Below are positions 4,995 through 7,392 of a stretch of DNA of 7,392 bases, one piece after another. Below the pieces are notes generated by a model. The model made no database searches. It saw nothing but the letters and a program-made list of their open reading frames with translations, and was not told where the DNA came from. Source of the DNA: Chloroflexota bacterium (GTDB taxonomy: Bacteria; Chloroflexota; UBA5177; JANWHV01); assembly GCA_025450255.1 (NCBI GenBank), contig JANWHV010000022.1:1-7392 (forward strand). Direction: 5' to 3'. The stretch's first letter is position 1, and each line of letters starts with the position of its first letter. Both the position numbers and the translations under genes were made by a program.

Positions 4995-7392
4995 ATGGTA
5001 GGGCAGCGCTTCGCGAAGCACGGAACCAGGCTCGGCGCGCGAACTCGACACGTTGTACCCACGCACCGGCGCTTGATTGCCCTGCTGCTGGCCTTTGCCC
5101 TACTGCTGGCACGTCCTGGCGACGCGTTTGCCGCCACCGACGGCTCGCTTGATCCATCGTTTAATGGCACCGGCCTGGTCACTACCAACATTGGCGGCGC
5201 CACCCGCACCGATGATACGCCGAACGCCGTAGCGCTCGAGGTAAACGGCAAAATCGTGGTGGCGGGCTATAGTAGCGGCACCAATGTGGCGCTCGTTCGT
5301 TACAACCGGAACGGTACGCTCGACGGAAGTTTTGGCTCCGGCGGCATCGCGACCACCGACTTCGCGGGCACCGACAACATCGTTATCACTGGCGTGGCCC
5401 TGCAAAACTTCGCCGGGGTGATAAAGATCGTCGTCGCGGGCTACGACACGACGAATAACCAGGCCATACTGGCGCGCTATACCGACGTGGGCGCGCTCGA
5501 CACGACATTCGGCGCCGCGCACACCGGCGAGGTAAGCAGCGATTGGAACAGTTCCGGGCTCTCGGTGGCAAACGGCATGGCCGTACGGCAGTCCGACAAC
5601 GAGATCGTGCTTACGGGCTACGACCTCAACGATCTGGTGGTGGCCGGCTACACCAGCGCGGGCGTCTTCGATAGCGCCGGTTTCGGCGCCGGTGGGATCA
5701 GCGAATTTGATTTCGGCAATGCCGCGCTCGATAATGCGAATGCCGTCGCCATCCAGAATGCGAGCACCAGCACGCACCAGGGCACGATTGCCGTCTCCGG
5801 TTTCCACAGTGACGGCGCTGGGAACACGTCCTTTGGTATTGCGCGCTTCAGCGCGGTGGGCGCCTTGAGCGGGACCACGGTGACCGCCTTCACAACGCCA
5901 ACGGACAATTCGGCGGCGAATGCGGTGGCGATCGAGCCGGACGACTCCATACTTGCCGGCGGTTTCGCGACCAATCCCGCGCTGACGACGGACTTCGCGC
6001 TGGCGCGCTACAGCGCCGGCGGCGCTCTGGATACGTCGTTCGGAGGCGTGTCCTTCGCCGGCCTGGTAACCACTCCGTTCAGCAGCGGTTCGGCGATCGA
6101 CGGCCTGGCCCTCCAGGTAGACGGGAAAATCGTCGCGGCGGGATCCGTGGCGGGGCCTGGCGGCACGTCCAGGTTTGCTCTCGCGAGGTACAGCGCGACC
6201 GGGGCTCTCGATACCGCCAGTTTTGGCACCGCCGGCGAAGTGACCACGAACTTCAGCACGGGAAGTACTGACTTTGGGCGCGCGGTGGCGATCGACTCGG
6301 ACGGCATCTTGGTAGCGGGCAACAGCGCGGCGTCCGGAAGCGACCAGGATTACGCGGTGGCGCGCTACCTGATCCCTAGCCCGCCCGTCGTCACCACGAA
6401 CCCGACCAATTTATCCGTCGTGTCCGGCCAAACCGCAACCTTTACCGCGGCGGCCTCAGGCAACCCGGCTCCTACCGTGCAATGGCAGGTCAGCACAAAC
6501 GGCGGCAGCACGTTCACGAACATATCCGGCGCCACGTCCATCCCGTTGAGCTTCACCGCGAATATCGCACAGAGCGGCAACCAGTATCGAGCCGTCTTCA
6601 CGAACGGCGTCGGATCCCCGGCCACCACGACCGCGGCTACGCTCACCGTGAATAAGGCGGACACCTCCACGAGCGTAAGTTCGTCGGCCAATCCCACGGT
6701 GTTTGGTCAGTCCGTGACCTTCACGGCGTCGGTGAGCGCCAACCCGCCGGGATCGGGCACGCCGACCGGGACGGTGACCTTCAAGGATGGGACCACGACG
6801 CTGGGTACCGGCACGATCAGCGGCGGTAGCGCCACCTTCAGCACCGGCAGCCTATCAGTCGCAAGCCATTCGATTACCGCCGTCTACGGGGGTGACGCCA
6901 ACTTCCTGACCAGCACCTCGCCGATACTGAGCCAGGATGTGACCACGGACGAGACATCGACCGTTTTGACATCGTCGGCCAATCCCTCGGTGTTTGGTCA
7001 GTCCGTGATCTTCACGGCGGCGGTGAGCGCCACCCCGCCGGGATCGGGCACGCCGACCGGCACGGTGACCTTCAAGGACGGGACCATCACCCTGGGTACC
7101 GGCGTGCTCAGTAGCGGTAGCGCTACCTTCAGCACCAGCGGCCTCGCCGCCGGCAACCACACCATTACCGCCGTGTACGGAGGCGATGTTAACTTCACCT
7201 TCAGCACGTCCAACATTGTGGACCAGGTGGTGAAGGGCACAACCACCACGACGGTTGTCTCGTCCTCGTTAAGCAGCGTGTTCGGCCAGCCGATCACCTT
7301 CACCGCCGGCGTCACCTCCGGGTCACCGGGCACGCCCACCGGCACCGTCACCTTCAAGGACGGCGCCACTACCCTGGGCAGCGGCGCCTTGA
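4995..7392 (+). CDS. large secreted delta-60 repeat / Ig-like surface protein (3' partial)
   Basis: The frame is open from ATG 4995 to the window end (799 residues seen). AAGGAGAGG at 4979-4987 lies seven bases before the start. Residues 1-46 are a signal peptide with a long basic n-region, the core LIALLLAFALLLA (27-39) and a likely cleavage after AFA. Residues 52-460 hold seven delta-60 repeats beginning at L52, L109, L168, F225, L291, L345 and L405. The typical unit is LDxSFGxxG, then dGkIvvAG, then fALARYsxxG; the repeat at 291 is degenerate. Seven units would suit a closed beta-propeller. Residues 463-552 form an Ig-like domain (SVVSGQTATFTAAASGNPAP, then VQW and YRAVFTNGVG). Big_3_5-type Ig repeats follow from about residues 555, 654 and 749, with motifs VFGQSVTFTA, GTPTGTVTFKDG and ITAVYGGDxNF; the third is cut by the window end. 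The composition is Thr/Ser/Gly/Ala-rich. It is probably an adhesin or other cell-surface or matrix protein; the anchor would lie beyond the window. Minus-strand frames across it are codon-bias shadows. Confidence 0.9.
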   Translation, partial: MVGQRFAKHGTRLGARTRHVVPTHRRLIALLLAFALLLARPGDAFAATDGSLDPSFNGTGLVTTNIGGATRTDDTPNAVALEVNGKIVVAGYSSGTNVALVRYNRNGTLDGSFGSGGIATTDFAGTDNIVITGVALQNFAGVIKIVVAGYDTTNNQAILARYTDVGALDTTFGAAHTGEVSSDWNSSGLSVANGMAVRQSDNEIVLTGYDLNDLVVAGYTSAGVFDSAGFGAGGISEFDFGNAALDNANAVAIQNASTSTHQGTIAVSGFHSDGAGNTSFGIARFSAVGALSGTTVTAFTTPTDNSAANAVAIEPDDSILAGGFATNPALTTDFALARYSAGGALDTSFGGVSFAGLVTTPFSSGSAIDGLALQVDGKIVAAGSVAGPGGTSRFALARYSATGALDTASFGTAGEVTTNFSTGSTDFGRAVAIDSDGILVAGNSAASGSDQDYAVARYLIPSPPVVTTNPTNLSVVSGQTATFTAAASGNPAPTVQWQVSTNGGSTFTNISGATSIPLSFTANIAQSGNQYRAVFTNGVGSPATTTAATLTVNKADTSTSVSSSANPTVFGQSVTFTASVSANPPGSGTPTGTVTFKDGTTTLGTGTISGGSATFSTGSLSVASHSITAVYGGDANFLTSTSPILSQDVTTDETSTVLTSSANPSVFGQSVIFTAAVSATPPGSGTPTGTVTFKDGTITLGTGVLSSGSATFSTSGLAAGNHTITAVYGGDVNFTFSTSNIVDQVVKGTTTTTVVSSSLSSVFGQPITFTAGVTSGSPGTPTGTVTFKDGATTLGSGAL
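5148..6374 (+). repeat. seven delta-60 protein repeats
   Basis: Protein-level repeats of about 54-66 residues within the large surface protein, each starting at an LD-type motif. The spacings are 57, 59, 57, 66, 54 and 60 residues. DNA similarity between units is low, so they are old or diversified. The beta-propeller interpretation is inferred from the repeat pattern and number. Confidence 0.8.
6681..6812 (+). repeat. direct DNA repeat, copy 1 (Big_3_5 Ig unit)
   Basis: This 132-bp stretch matches 6972-7103 with nine differences by my count and no indels; the copies are 291 bp (97 codons) apart. It encodes SSANPTVFGQ through FKDGTTTLGTG of the first Big_3_5 domain. Confidence 0.9.
6972..7103 (+). 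repeat. direct DNA repeat, copy 2 (Big_3_5 Ig unit)
   Basis: Second copy of the 132-bp repeat at 6681-6812, in the same reading frame. A third, more diverged and slightly shorter unit starts near 7260 and runs off the window, so the array probably continues. Confidence 0.9.

Noticed and set aside
5100..5807. Long minus-strand open frame (235 codons) and similar ones at 5648-5974, 6008-6322, 6365-6697 and 6998-7369
   Set aside because: All lie within the delta-60/Ig protein, whose plus-strand frame shows clear repeat families. The minus frames only mirror its GC-rich codon pattern and carry no recognisable domain or ribosome site.

Overview
The window reads as a high-GC chromosomal segment of a free-living bacterium. 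No gene is a reliable taxonomic marker. A kinase-less KdpD N-terminal protein, a Uma2-type nuclease and a large delta-60/Ig surface protein together would suit a Chloroflexota-like or similar environmental lineage, but this is inference only. I see no rRNA, tRNA, transposase, integrase, CRISPR array or phage structural gene other than the tail-collar paralogues.

Left part (1-2095, plus strand): the 3' end of a KdpD-like protein (sensor-domain end plus a universal-stress-protein domain, stopping before any histidine kinase); a Uma2/DUF820 family endonuclease gene; and a GNAT acetyltransferase. Each of the last two has a candidate extended -10 promoter (TGN before the hexamer). The acetyltransferase gene converges on, and overlaps by 38 bp, a minus-strand gene for a small cytosolic protein of the DUF6916 type.

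Right part (2665-7392, plus strand): a co-directional run begins with a twin-arginine-signal paralogue of that same small protein. Three tandem phage-tail-collar (MdpB-like) genes follow, each encoding exactly 170 residues and alignable almost without gaps. The run ends with a very large secreted protein, open at the window edge, that carries a signal peptide, seven delta-60 repeats, one Ig-like domain and at least three Big_3_5-type Ig repeats. Strong Shine-Dalgarno sequences fix the starts, including two GTG starts.

The two small paralogues are transcribed away from each other from a 271-bp intergenic region. I can place two overlapping back-to-back sigma70-like promoters there, with a 12-bp palindrome in the shared part. 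Together the acetyltransferase, the DUF6916-like pair, the three collar proteins and the surface protein look like a cell-surface or secreted module built from phage-fibre-like parts rather than a prophage. Its function is unknown, and this is the most interesting content of the window.
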